Source of the DNA: Lytechinus variegatus
Taxonomy: Eukaryota; Echinodermata; Echinoidea; Temnopleuroida; Toxopneustidae
Direction: 5' to 3'
Length of the DNA stretch: 64,000 bases
NCBI RefSeq assembly: GCF_018143015.1
Contig: NC_054756.1
Location: 21,199,298 to 21,263,297 of the forward strand
Below, piece by piece: positions 12,601 through 22,849 of this stretch. Positions within the stretch are counted from its first letter, which is position 1, and each line of letters opens with the position of its first letter. The notes beneath the pieces are model-generated. The model was not told where the DNA came from. It saw nothing but the letters and a program-made list of their open reading frames with translations, and did not search any database. A program made the translations under genes and the position numbers.

Positions 12601-15600
12601 GTGATACTTGATTACTGTTATGTCCAAGTTTCTTGAATCAGATCCATAAACTTTCAAAGTTATGATGGTAATTCAACAGATACCCCCAATTCGGCCAAAG
12701 TTCATTGACCCTAAATGACCTTTGACCTTGGTCATGTGACGTGAAACTCATGCAGGATGTTCAGTGATACTTAATTAACCTTATGTCTAAGTTTCTTGAA
12801 CTAGGTCTATATATTTTCCAAGTTATGACATTTCAAAAACCTAACCTTAGGTTAAGATTTTGATGTTGATTCCCTCAACATGGTCGAAGTTCATTGACCC
12901 TAAATTACCTTTGACCTTGGTCATGTGACATGAAACTCAGGCAGGATGTTCAGTAATACTTGATTAACCTTACAGTTTCATGAACTGGGTCCATATAACT
13001 GTCATTTCATTCAATAATATAACCTTCGGTTAAGATTTGGTGTTGACGCCGCCGCCACCGCCGCCGTCGGAAAAGCGGCGCCTATAGTCTCACACTGCTA
13101 TGCAGGTGAGACAAAAATCTCTATTCTAGGATTATTCAATTCAATTCTATCATACATGCAATACTTATTATAACTCATAGCTCATTACAACCTAAGCTGC
13201 AGCCCGTATGAATGAAAAATGAAATGTTTCTACATTAGTAGGCAGTGATGACATATCAGATTAAAAGTAAATGGATACCCTGTAGACTTTGAAGCAGTGG
13301 ATATTTCTTTTGATATTCACCTGTTCTCGAGTCTATCCGAGTCTTCTGTTTGGTTTCTTGCTTGTTCAGGATAGCATCCAGAGCTCGTTCATAGTCAAAC
13401 TTGTTGGCAACCACTGCATCTATGAGAACATGTTCTGGTGTGGTGTCACCGACTACATTACGGATTTCATCAAGGCAAGACTGTAATCGAGCTGTTGTAA
13501 AGGACGGGAAAGAGTGAGTCACGTGACAATGGCATAGCAGAGTGATACTGGTATCTTTCAAGATGTAAATACCATCAATCTTCTCATTTTAGTCAGAAAG
13601 ATTGATGTCTAGGGATTTCTTTATAAAAGAAAGCATTAAAGCCTTGCTTAAGTGTCGATGAAATTCCACAAAAAACAACTCGGCTTATAAAATATTTGTG
13701 CTATCATGACAAATTTGATATCTAACAACTGCTTTGTCATCAGGAGCTAAAAAATATTTAGTTGTCATTTTCCCAAAAAATCTTCAAATGTTATACAAAT
13801 GAAAAATAAAAACTTGACAAAAGAATTTCCTATTTGTGCTAGATACATCTTAAACACACATTTCAGATAACACTTTTTTGTTCAGTGGTAACATATCATG
13901 ATAGAAAATGTAACATAAATCATAGATATGACATTTATATATTTCTATGAAATGTCTGATAATAACAAATGATAGAATACATTTGGCACGAATATTACTT
14001 GTTTTTCTTCAAAGAAAATTCCACCAGAAATATACTTTAATCCCAACAGCATCTCAATCATGTGAAAGAGCTTTAAATACGCTCTTTCATTTGATACCAA
14101 ATTCATCATGGTAGTATTCATATTTCTGCAGATATAGTGAATTTTACAATGTTTGGCAAGCGAACAAATTTTGCTGAATTCCATGGATGCATGTGAAATT
14201 TTGGCCATACGATGGACATACATGTACCTTCATCTACATCACTGAGTTTTGGTCGCTCATAATTCCTCGAATCAGCAAGAGGTTGCTCTGAATCACTATT
14301 TCTATCATCCTCTCCAATATCTTCTAGGTATGATGACAGTTCATGATGGCCACGACGATACAAGAATTGTTCGGCTGTTTAATCAAATAAGTAAATATTC
14401 ATAAAATGAATAAAGAAGTAATGATGAAATGGTGATGATGACAGTGGTGGTGGTGACGGTAAAAAGATAAAACAAGAATAATCAAGCTGATGAAAAAATG
14501 ATACTGATAGTTGGTAAAAAATAAACAAAACTATACAAGTCTTTCTAGAGAAAGATCATTACCATATTATACCCGCAGAAGCACTGCTGAACTACTTGTG
14601 CAGAAAATGCTGTACGCAAAAAGAAACACACGACTGTTCGAAAGAAAATAATAACTTTCAAATTTTACTTTTCAACAAAATAAAAGACAAAAAGTTGAAA
14701 AATAACTTCTAAATGGTAAATTTTCTCTTACAATACCTACATAATGTCTTAAAGCAATGACAAATATTAAGCCATACTCCTCATGTCAGTCAAATTTATA
14801 CACATTAAGTTTTCAGCATTCCAAGATCAGATTAATGTTCCTTTCCAGTTGGTACGTCATATGATTAGAGGGGGGTTTTTAAGATTAGGTGGATATTTTT
14901 AGAGTGATTTTTACCTGTAGCTGGTGATGCACCATACATGAAGTCATCCTCAACAGAGTGGCCATACACATCATCATAACCTTCATAATCTGCAAAAAAT
15001 CAATTTTAATTATCAAAATTTGAATCGGCATTCATTTTTAATTTCAAATGTGATGAAAGAGTACAAATTGAAGGGATGCTGAATAATTAAATATTTCTCA
15101 ATGCAAGCAAATTGAATGGATTTAGCAAATGAATGCCCATCCTTCCTGTTTTCGCCATTTTCCTAGAATGGCAAAAAGAAGCTGCTGAAAAATGCTTATC
15201 TTATAAAAGAGAGCCAATGGAGTAAATGAAAAATTAAAAAGGGGCCTAAGCTTTCGATCCTAGCAGAATCTTTGTCGGAGGCAAAATGACAAACATAAAA
15301 AGTGGAACTTGTAACCATAATATACATGTATTAAGTTCGGATAAACTAGGAAAGTGGGAGTTGCGCGGCAGCCAAAATATCACAGTTTTTGTTCTTTAAG
15401 TTAATTTTTTTCCCATTTTGGTGCATTTCAGTTCTTTTTATATATTTTTATGAAATAGAGAAAAAAATTGATGAGCCCATTGGGGGATTTTACATTGTTA
15501 ATCACCTATAATGGCGGCTGCACGATCGCGAGCCATCTGTGTACGAGGAGAAAAAATGTTTAAAAACTCCTTTCAGACAACAAAATACATAAGAAATATA

Positions 15601-18600
15601 TCAATCCACTCACTATTTCAAACAGTGAGTGGATGACATCATCAGTCTGCTCATTTGCATACATACCATGCATACTGACCAGGATATGTATATAACTGGT
15701 CTGTGAAACTGAGCATGTCATAAGGTGGTCCAATTTCGCGAACAGGGTAAAAATGGTCAAAAATTTTATTTTTTGATATGTTATAGCTATTATCATTCTC
15801 TAAATAATGAAAAAGTTTTAAGTCTCAAATATCTTTATTTTTCCTTAAAATGACTAATTAACAGCTAATTATTAGATAGACGTAGTGCTGCAGCCGAACC
15901 GCCGAACCGAACGGAAGTTCGCCGAACTTGGCACTTCCGAACCGGACCGAACCGAACCGAACTCAAAGGCCTGGTTCGGAAGTTCGGTAAAAAAAAAAGT
16001 ATGTTTGTATGCAATGCGTGAATGCGATGACTACATAGATTTAAGTATAAAATCAATAAAATATATATTGGTTAGTGATTGTGCACAAAGAGAATTCCAC
16101 TCAATATATTTTTAAAATCCACTATGATAGCTCCCATCTTGTCTTTGATTGAACTGTTATCAACTTAAGAATATTTTATTAACATAAATATATTTTTTCT
16201 TGATAAAATGAGGGGGCATTTTGAAGCTAAACTCGGTATAAAAGTGTGGTGTAATTACGTATTGCCGTAATCGATCGTGATCGTAATCGGACCTAATCAT
16301 TTTGTATTTAATAAAGAAAAAGAACCAGACATAAATTCATTCCTCGTAAATGACAAAGTATGACAGTTTCGGTCTCGTGTTTGATTAAATTTTTATCATT
16401 TTCAATTTTTTTATAAACATGAATAGGCCTGGGAGTAAACATCGATTGATCGAATGGTTCGATTGGCATGCCGCCAATCACCAATCCATTAGCAAAATTT
16501 ACACTAATCGAATGTTCGGCAGATCCCGATTATGGCGTTGGGATACCTCTAATACCCAAGTAATAAAAATAAAATGACAAGAAAACAATGATGACAGCTG
16601 TTTTTTACAGGTTTAAAAATTATGTTACCGAGGTAATGTTTCAAAAATTATCAATGATTGTATCACATTCACAGTTACATACCAACATGATAGCGCTCCA
16701 AAAATGTTAATCCCACCCGACCTTGCCCTCATACACAAAATAAGTCATTGTGTGCGTGCACAATAATAAGTAAACACATAACCAGCTCACTTGAGCTGAT
16801 TGGACCTTCGGATAGCCAATGAAACTTTGGGAAACAAAGAAGCGGAAGGCATGTGGTTCCCTTATCAGGAAAGGTCATGACTTCAGAAATGAATTGACCC
16901 CTCCCCCATCTGTGTGTGTGGTGCGTGTGAGGGAAAGAGAGAGGGAAGGATAGGGGGTGGGAGCCGGAGAATTTCTTTCATGTTTCAGAACAATGCAACC
17001 TTTTTTATATCCCCTCAACCAATGAAAACTACATTCCAACACGCGCCCGCCTTCACCAGTACTTTCTCGACTAGTCTCCAAAAATAGACCCAGTTATACA
17101 TGTAGGTTCAAATGATAAAAAAATCGTTATTTTGAAAGGTATTTCACATGAAATATTTTTTTTTAATACATGTGTAGCATCGTGGGCAGTGCCACAAGTG
17201 GAGGCGGGACATGGTGTGGGCAAGGGATGAAAATTTTCAAGTGAAATGCTCCACCTGGGCTCAGTCTCAAAGAATATACTTCATGAATGAGTTGTTTACG
17301 TCTTTGGACTCGGCGGGGCTGATTCATTTATATGCAGGGGTGTGGCACTTGGAGGGATGAATGCATAATACCAGGGTACCAGTATTAATTTAGGAAAGAT
17401 TTTCATTGGGACAATAAACTGAAAGATTTAATCTCATTTCATGAAGTTTCTTTTGATATAAAAAAATCATGGAGAAGGGGGAAAAGGGCCTCATTTATGC
17501 TAAACATGTGACTTTGATGGAGATTTCTTCATGGGGGGGGGGGTCACCATAAAGTATAGGACAACTATTGTGACTTAAAAGACGTAATTCCCGACGAACA
17601 ATCGAATCATTCAATTATTTTTCCAGGAAATAATCGAATGGTAATAATGACAATCGTCCCAGGCCTAAACATGAATATATTTTTTCCTTATAAAATGTGG
17701 GGACATTTTAAGCTTAACTCAGTTAAAAAGTGTAGTTGAATTACGTATTGCTGTAATCGGATGTACATTTAATTGAAAAGACATAAATTAATTCCTTGTG
17801 ACTGACAAAGTAATGGTAAAGTATATTCCACCTTCTGAAATTTCCATATTAATATAAAAGATAAATAACTAAGAGATGAAGGAATGAGGGTGAAAAAAAC
17901 AAAAAAGATAAAAATTCAAACCAAATCAACGCATGTTCCCTGATCGATGTTCCGGAAATGGTTGGTAAGGAAAGTTGAAACAGGAAGTCCAAACAACCTG
18001 CTCTATCGCTATTATACAGGTAAAATTCGTATTCCAAACTTGAAACGTTTTTCCATTGTCAATATTTTCTTAAAAGTGGTTTAATCTGGCCAATTACTGA
18101 GAATGAAATGATAAATTATCAGTTCCGTCTTAGTTCTGACGATCAACGCCGAGTGATTTCACAACACTAAAATATGCAGTACAGTCCCATGTACTCATTT
18201 TCGTGTTAGAAATATGTTTGAAGTCACGTAGCGTCCATCTTTCTGGACCAAGAATGGACTGATATTTATCTTTTTAAAGTAATTCATTGACCAGATTTTA
18301 CCACTTTTCAGAAAATAGGGACTTTCTAAAACACTCGTATTCTTTGGAATGTGAATTTTACCGTATAATAACAGTTGAGTGGAGGTTGTTTGTCTACTAT
18401 TTCGACATTCCCGATCAACACTTTCCAATTTGAGAAGCTGCGTTGGCAATGACATCGTAATCGATCATGATCATAGCTACATGAAATAATCGTGAAAAAA
18501 ATATTCTGATCTTTGTAATTCTGTTTCTGTCCTGATTCTCTCGTTATCAATATTTTTTTCTTTTGATTTTTTTTATTTTCATTTTAAAAATGAAAGTAGA

Positions 18601-20176
18601 AATGACTTATTTTTTTTTTTTTGTTAATTAAAACAAAAGAAAGTTCAACAATTATCTTAACTATTCTTTTTAGAAACAAAATTTATTATTAATACATGAC
18701 GGATCATGCACGAAATTACTTGTTTGTAGGTCGGCGGTCTTTATTTTTTATGTGTTAAATCTAATTTGGCATTTATTGCCGAACCCCGAACCGAACCAAA
18801 GTTCGGAAAAAAATTGCCGAACCCTGCCGAACCGAACCGAACCCGAACATGCCGCCTGACTTGCAGCACTACATAGAGGTCAATGTAATTGTGAATTTTG
18901 AAATGTGTTTTTCTCAAATTGGACCTGCTGCACATAAAATGGTGTCAAAAGTTAATGCAACGTTGGATCACCCTAGTATTTTGCAGTTATAATCTTTAAA
19001 CATCAGTAATTAAATCTGTACCAAAAATAAAATAATTATCTATTATTGTATGCATATTAATTATACTAATTAATTAACAGTATTTAATTTCACATTTTTG
19101 CCCCCAAAATACCTGTCACTGTATTATATGCTTGGCAAAATGACAATATCATGGGTAGAAATGTTTATTGCAATGATACACAACATTTGTACTAAAAATT
19201 AAGATTACAAATTAGATAATTAACCAAATCTCTCCGGTTTACTAATTGATTAGGTTGCAGATCAGAGCTGACATACACATGTATTCCAATGCTGCATATT
19301 TTCAAAATTGTCAAATTTTTATGACATTTAGTTGTTCCCTGTTTTAAAACGCCCAGAAATATGAGGATAACAGTCATATTACATATTATAGTAAGTTGTT
19401 AATTAGGTTTAATTAATATTTTATCATTTACCACATCCACCGGCTCCGCATCCACCGGCTCCGCCACCCCTGTTACTTCAAACTTAATGTGCTATAGTTT
19501 TTGTTCCTGATATTGTATTGATTTAATTCATAGTAATATATTTAGCCTATAGTTCTAGCTTCAAAATGAGATATTACTCAATAAATTTGGTCAAGATACT
19601 GTGATGTAGCAACAATTTATCCATGGCACCGTGTGGAAAATTGTTCATACGCCACCCTTTTTGCATACCCAACTTATGAAATGCGACCATATAACTGTTC
19701 TGTGAAACTGAGCAAATATGTCATAACTTTCTTCTTTTTCATCCAATTTTGATTAAATTTTCAGTGAAATGCTTTAATTTATTTTAGGTAAATATTAAAT
19801 CTTTATTCAAATAAACTTTTTGTTGGGGTAGACTTGTCCTTTAACAAGTTTAAGTTTAGTTAAGTTTCATTCCTGTTTTGCAAATTCTCATAACCATTTT
19901 AAAACAGTCCAGCGATTTCTGCCAGGGTCTGGCATGACAACCCGAGACTGGGCTCCCCGAGCGCGCGAGCGCGCGATGCGATCCGACAAGTTTAGGATTA
20001 GATACTGTATTACTAACAGTAACACGGTGTGTAATATGTGGGACTTGGTAGGAAAAGGCTCTCCCAAGATCGCGATCACAGGAAATAAGTTAGCATCTGA
20101 CCATCATGATTCTCAAGTTAAGTGCATAGTTACCTTCATCAAAGTTCTTCCCTCTGATATTTCTATGGCGTGCCAT
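548..20176 (-). CDS. HBS1L: HBS1L translational GTPase, 5' part (8 canonical exons)
   Basis: HBS1L partners Pelota to split stalled ribosomes in No-Go and Non-Stop decay. Canonical exons, 5' to 3': 20134-20176, 14915-14989, 14228-14374, 13321-13491, 8664-8952, 5011-5104, 3439-3674, 548-665. All have GT/AG borders; the phases agree and the sum is 1173 nt, or 391 codons. The start MARHRNIRG matches human HBS1L (MARHRNVRG). Next come the acidic [12 protein letters not shown] segment, the HBS1 N-terminal domain ([16 protein letters not shown], about residues 145-190), a low-complexity linker, and the EF1A-like G domain: G1 GHVDAGKS (297-304), switch I GITMD, G3 DAPGHKDF (374-381). It breaks off at ITGAAQ, so the rest of the G domain and the beta-barrels lie before base 1. 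Introns are swollen by transposons. A Ski7-like alternative exon lies between exons 4 and 5. Identification is very secure. Confidence 0.95.
998..1601. mobile_element. MITE with GGTATTCT-type inverted ends
   Basis: Left end CAGGGGTGGTATTCTGA and right end (read inward) CAGGGGCGGTATTCTAA, followed by a second matched block (ACAAAAGTTATGACAGGG). About 600 bp, no coding capacity, in an HBS1L intron. No clear target duplication. Related ends recur at 33147-33898 and 61338. Confidence 0.75.
1781..2637. mobile_element. mariner-like MITE with GGGGAAGGCGGGGTAAGTTG ends
   Basis: Near-perfect terminal inverted repeats GGGGAAGGCGGGGTAAGTTG and CAACTTACCCCGCCTTCCCC, each flanked by TA (1779-1780, 2638-2639), as for Tc1/mariner target duplications. 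Inside, copies of GGGGCAAGTTGAGCC occur in both orientations near 1808, 2155, 2180, 2395, 2415 and 2440. No transposase frame, so non-autonomous. Confidence 0.82.
2780..4050. repeat. Three copies of a ~210-270 bp local duplication around HBS1L exon 7
   Basis: Near-identical blocks begin AGGTCCAAGTT at 2780, 2985 and 3813 and run through CAATAAAACTTCCCCTCTGG and CAGCAGGAGCCCAATGCTAT. The third copy repeats the upstream CTTCTTGAGTACAGTATAAT of the second (2943, 3769). It appears a 270 bp segment was duplicated to the other side of exon 7. Non-coding. Confidence 0.85.
3439..3674 (-). CDS. HBS1L: HBS1L exon 7 (P-loop)
   Basis: Acceptor atgcag and donor AG|GTAAGA. It enters in phase 0 with [20 protein letters not shown] (human QIDVKAELEKRQGGKQLLNL) and carries the P-loop [13 protein letters not shown]. 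It ends inside the Arg codon of DETEEERGR, the human equivalent being DETGEERER. A local duplication flanks it (2780-4050). Confidence 0.95.
4455..4962. mobile_element. TTAA-flanked palindromic MITE, copy 1
   Basis: Starts TTAAAGGTCAAGTCCACCCC and ends GGGGTGGACTTTTCCTTTAA, with long subterminal arms (GAAAATTTCATCAAA / TTTGATGAAATTTTC) spread over ~150 bp each side. TTAA at both ends suits a piggyBac-type target duplication. Further copies or pieces lie at 15600, 19640, 35255, 37908 and 47678. Confidence 0.85.
5011..5104 (-). CDS. HBS1L: HBS1L exon 6 (linker)
   Basis: This is a 94-nt exon with a strong pyrimidine tract and acceptor (tttttttatgtag) and donor TCT|GTAAGT. Incoming phase 2 and outgoing phase 0 are exactly what exons 5 and 7 need. 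It reads [20 protein letters not shown] then [11 protein letters not shown], matching the human SSTPAPVKKSGKLRQ stretch just before the G domain. It lies within 50 bp of a TTAA-type MITE. Confidence 0.85.
5804..7231 (+). mobile_element. hAT-like non-autonomous element nested in outer copy 1
   Basis: Ends TAGGCCTGGGAG and GTCCCAGGCCTA with perfect 8-bp target duplication ATTACGAT (5796-5803, 7232-7239). Subterminal ATTCGAT motifs recur (5835, 5895, 7170, 7197). It contains a (GA/GT)n stretch near 6310. It differs from its sister at 16424 mainly by a poly(A)-tailed insertion. Confidence 0.9.
6735..6904 (+). mobile_element. Retroposed 3' end with AATAAA and poly(A)
   Basis: Sequence absent from the sister element at 16424-17667. 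It carries AATAAA (6862-6867) and, 16 bp on, a run of 21 A (6884-6904), after which homology resumes at GGGTGTGGCACTTGG. Looks like the truncated 3' end of a reverse-transcribed RNA (LINE, SINE or mRNA); source unknown. No clear target duplication. Confidence 0.6.
8664..8952 (-). CDS. HBS1L: HBS1L exon 5 (linker)
   Basis: Acceptor ttgaag and donor AG|GTTAGT; 289 nt, phase 1 in, phase 2 out. The segment [20 protein letters not shown] aligns with human VPKVAKMTVSGKKQTMGFEV, followed by a Gly/Glu-rich then Ser/Arg-rich tail, which is disordered linker. It sits only 85 bp from the end of an inserted hAT-like element. Confidence 0.9.
9450..11536 (-). CDS. HBS1L: Ski7/HBS1LV3-like alternative exon of HBS1L
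   Basis: A long open exon that, joined to exons 1-4, makes an adaptor lacking the GTPase (840 aa with the acceptor before 11536; 837 aa with the one before 11527; both keep phase 1). In human the equivalent isoform, HBS1LV3, links the cytoplasmic exosome to the SKI complex. It contains seven SL[AS][DE]L[AS] repeats (for example [24 protein letters not shown]), a basic [13 protein letters not shown] segment and the C-terminal box [22 protein letters not shown] typical of Ski7-like proteins. It ends [11 protein letters not shown]-stop. A consensus-like donor AAA|GTAAGG at 9497/9496 lies 47 bp before the stop; its use would join phase 1 to exon 5 as a cassette. Exact 5' border is uncertain. Confidence 0.88.
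11570..11600 (+). promoter_or_regulatory. Paired DR1 nuclear-receptor half-site cluster
   Basis: A perfect AGGTCAAAGGTCA (11570-11582), the DR1 consensus for RXR/HNF4/COUP-type receptors, followed at 11589 by AGGTCAAAGGTAA. It lies about 35-45 bp upstream of the acceptor of the Ski7-like exon. The same motif is arrayed in the element at 12204-13112, so it may be transposon debris rather than a working site. Confidence 0.4.
12204..13112. mobile_element. GTCTCACCTGCA-ended element with tandem repeats
   Basis: Perfect terminal inverted repeats GTCTCACCTGCA (12204) and TGCAGGTGAGAC (to 13112). The interior is about five tandem units of 155-190 bp, each with CAGGATGTTCAGTGATACTT and TTGACCTTGGTCATGTGAC. 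Four DR1-like motifs lie at 12393, 12553, 12716 and 12905. No target duplication recognised; superfamily unclear. Lies in the HBS1L intron between exon 4 and the Ski7-like exon. Confidence 0.8.
13321..13491 (-). CDS. HBS1L: HBS1L exon 4 (HBS1 N-terminal domain)
   Basis: Acceptor ttacaacag and donor ACAG|GTGAAT, phase 1 at both ends. [16 protein letters not shown], then [25 protein letters not shown] aligns closely with human [38 protein letters not shown]. This is the UBA-like helical N-terminal domain that contacts the small ribosomal subunit. It is the last exon shared by the two predicted isoforms. Confidence 0.95.
14228..14374 (-). CDS. HBS1L: HBS1L exon 3
   Basis: Acceptor attaaacag and donor GAAG|GTACAT; 147 nt, phase 1 at both ends. 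[20 protein letters not shown], then [29 protein letters not shown]; the start matches human AAQFIYSRRDK. Acidic and probably disordered. Confidence 0.9.
14915..14989 (-). CDS. HBS1L: HBS1L exon 2
   Basis: Acceptor ttttttgcag and donor ACAG|GTAAAA; 75 nt, phase 1 at both ends. [25 protein letters not shown] corresponds to human [20 protein letters not shown], SPSTA. Confidence 0.92.
15600..15745. mobile_element. Fragment of TTAA-type MITE
   Basis: Shares GTGAGTGGATGACATCATCA, CATTTGCATAC and ACTGAGCATGTCATAA with the centre and right arm of the element at 4455-4962; both ends are missing. Confidence 0.6.
15883..18871 (-). mobile_element. hAT-like non-autonomous element, copy 2 (outer, inverted)
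   Basis: Reverse-complement counterpart of 5387-8579: starts TAGTGCTGCAGCCGAACC and ends TTGCAGCACTA, with an 8-bp flank GATAGACG/CATAGAGG (6 of 8 match, an older duplication). The CCGAACCGAA arrays lie at both ends. 2989 bp including a 1244 bp nested element. Lies in HBS1L intron 1, opposite in orientation to copy 1. Confidence 0.9.
16424..17667 (+). mobile_element. hAT-like element nested in outer copy 2
   Basis: Same family as 5804-7231: TAGGCCTGGGAG to GTCCCAGGCCTA, perfect 8-bp target duplication AACATGAA (16416-16423, 17668-17675). It lies at a different site of the outer element and in the opposite relative orientation, so it is an independent insertion. Lacks the poly(A)-tailed insert of its sister. 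Confidence 0.9.
19640..19843. mobile_element. Right half of TTAA-type MITE
   Basis: Ends TTTTTGTTGGGGTAGACTTG-TCCTTTAA, preceded by GTCATAACTTTCTTC and GATTAAATTTTCAGTG. The left half is absent. Confidence 0.65.
20134..20176 (-). CDS. HBS1L: HBS1L exon 1 (start codon)
   Basis: [14 protein letters not shown] followed by donor GAAG|GTAACT. The nearly invariant MARHRN start of HBS1L fixes the initiation codon at 20176-20174. The 5' UTR continues to higher coordinates; its cap site was not identified. Intron 1 is 5.1 kb and holds the second hAT-like element. Confidence 0.93.
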
Positions 20177-20324
20177 TGATCATCAATCTCCTAGGCACAA
20201 AACCGCAAACAACAGAACATCATTAACGTAGGATCATCTCAATCGTGAACGTGTTTCACATAGAATTCCACCATATTTGCTGACGTACACAACGCATGCG
20301 CACACGTACGTAGGTACGTAAGAA

Positions 20325-20400
20325 GGAAAGAAGGAAAGAAAGAAAGAAAGAAAGACAGACAGACAGAAAGAAAGAAAGAAAGAAAATTAAAAGAAAATTA
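20325..20400. repeat. (GAAA)n/(GAAG)n microsatellite
   Basis: GAAGGAAAGAAAGAAA, an interrupting GACAGACAGACA, then GAAAGAAAGAAA, about 150 bp upstream of the HBS1L start codon on the gene's 5' side. No TATA or CCAAT box was convincing between it and exon 1. Confidence 0.85.
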
Positions 20401-20869
20401 AAAGCAAAAAAAAAACCTTTAACCTTCACCAATAATTAAATATTGGAAGTTTACCCTGACAAAAGGTTTGACGTAAAAATAGCAGATATAACAAAAAAAA
20501 CATTGCCGAAGGTTTGAGAAATATCCATTAAAAAAAATTAAAAAGTTATTAGAATTTTATATTATTTGATTTGTGACGTCATATGCGAGCAGTATTCCAC
20601 CATAGCGGTCACAAAATACATGAAATGTCACTTTCTCGGAAAATTTATAATAGCCTTTTCTGTCGGTACCCTTTATCATGATGCAATAGACAAATCATTT
20701 CACACCGATCATGAAATAAATCATCAGGAACCACTAAAAAAATCCATGTATTTTTGTATATGGGCAGCTATGACGTCGATCACAAATCATTCTAATAACT
20801 TCTTAATCTTTATGGTTTCCTCAAACCTTCACCAAATGAATATTTTTTGTTGCTATTTTTACAACAAAT

Positions 20870-21730
20870 TTTTCTTCAGTTACCTTTTCTTTCTCCTCAA
20901 ACCTTTTCTCTATCTCTTCTCCCCATTCCTCATTTTTTTCTTATTCCATTCCTCCCCTTTGTTCTTCTTTATGTTATTGGCCTTTTCTTCTCTCCTCACA
21001 CCTTTCCTCTAACTCTACTCCCCATTCCTCATCCTCCCTATATTTTTTTTCTTTATTTACTTTCTCCATTTCCCGGCTTTCTCACAGTCTTAACTTGTAT
21101 TTCTCACCACATATTCTCTCTCTCTCCCTTCTCCCTCAAGTTTTCTTTCTCCATTCTCCGGCTTTCTCTCACTCTTGTGTTCCTCACCACACATTTTCTC
21201 CATCTCTTCTCCCTATTGCTCATCCTCCCTCATTTTTTCATCTTTCCAGTCCCCTTTCTTCTTCTCTACCTTTTCTTTACATTCACACCATTTTCTCTAT
21301 CTCTTCCCATTCCTCACATCTCATTTTTTCTCCACCTTTCTCTCACCATTCCTCCCTTTCTCTTTCTTTCCTTTCTCCTCATAAATTCTCTCCCCCCCCC
21401 CCCCTACTGCTCATCCTCCCCAAAGTTTTCTTTCTACGTTTCCTGGCATTCTCATACTCTTATCTTGTGTTTATCATCACACATTTGCACATTTTCTTTA
21501 TCTCTTCTTTCCATTCCTCCCTCTCTTACCTTTTGTCTCTCCTCATGCAAACTTTTTGTTTTGTATCTCCCCTCTCACCATTCGCCCATCATACCTTTTT
21601 CTTTATCCTTACCCTTTATCTGTCTCCTCTCTCAATTCTCCTCTCTCCCTCCTCCCCCCCCCCCTTTCTGGCTCCCTTCCCCCCCCCCCTCTCTCCATCT
21701 GGCTTCCCTCCGTTTTCCTTCACACCTCTT
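20870..21730. repeat. Pyrimidine-rich (CT) tract
   Basis: About 860 bp made almost entirely of C and T on the plus strand, with loosely repeated CTCCCCATTCCTCATCCTCC and TTTTCTCTATCTCTTC phrases. The long open frames here (up to 330 codons of Leu/Ser/Pro/Phe) are composition artefacts. Confidence 0.9.
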
Positions 21731-22849
21731 CCCCATCATAGGCGGATCCAGGGGGCCCGCCCCCCCCCCCCCCCCTATTGGCGGAGCAAGAAAAAAAAGG
21801 GGAAAGATAGGAAAAAAGAAAAGAAGGAAAAGAAAGTAGAAAAGAAGAAAGGCAAACATAAGAGGAGGAAGATGGGTGAATAAAATAAGATGAGAAGACT
21901 TGGAAAATATTTTTTGTAATCATGTCGAGATATAAAATTTTCGCTCGCGCTTCTCATAGCCTTATAGCTGATTTACTTATCTTACTCAATATGGAGCTTA
22001 AAATAACAAATTTTGAAGTCAATATACAAAACATATTTTCAGCTGGGAAATAGAACTTTCATCATTTTGTTTGATTTACAAACTAATTTTTTTTTTAAAG
22101 TGCTCTGTAAAAATTTCCGTTTTATGGTCTGAATATTAACATTTTCTGCTTGCGCTCGGCGAAATTTGACAAGTCGGGTACCTGTTATTTTTCTGTATTC
22201 CATAAAGTTCTCAAAATTTCCCTATTCGGGTCAGATTGTCAAAACGTATCAGCTAGCGCTACACGCTCACATTTTGATTAGTGAGTTATGTATATCTCAA
22301 TATTAATTATAAAACAAACTACTTAAAATCACCATATGGTGACAGTTAATCAAAATTTCGGCTCGTGATTTCCTCTCGCATTGATAGATATTAACTCATG
22401 CATCTTATTCATACTTTCAAAAGTGCTTTAAATGTCCACTTTTCAGGCCATAGTATTAACAGATTTCGCACTCTCATGCTTAGGAAGAGAAATAGGAAGA
22501 TCGTCATTTTCATATGACATAATGTCCTTATAGAATGTCCCGGTCCTTTGTCAAAACTCTAAGTAATAATAATGAAAAATATCAGCTCTTTTTTAACTGT
22601 GATACATATATCCACCTCACAGTTTAGTTTATATACTTATCCTATATACTTATTCTTTCCACGATCACAAAAAGTGTTAAGAATTTCTATCATTCAGGTA
22701 GGAATGTCAAAAATTTTCAGCTTGCGCTTTGCGCGAGCAATATTTGAATGTTGAAATATGTAACATCTTCATGACTAAGTGCAAGCAGTCCTTAACAGTC
22801 AGGGGCTTTAGGCCTTAAATTTGAAGTTTTGGGGACAGAGTTTACAAAA

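Noticed and set aside
15238-15300. GGGGCCTAAGCTTTCGATCCTA-type block as a repeat-element end
   Set aside because: It looked familiar as a dispersed repeat, but no second copy or partner end was found in the window.
5387-18871. The paired copies at 5387 and 15883 as long terminal repeats of one retroelement
   Set aside because: They are inverted, not direct; each has its own 8-bp target duplication and TAGTG ends, and no coding region lies between them except HBS1L exons.
20847-21883. Open frames of 262-330 codons (Leu/Ser/Pro/Phe) in the pyrimidine tract
   Set aside because: Sequence of almost only C and T cannot form stop codons on the plus strand; there is no conservation, start context or splice logic.
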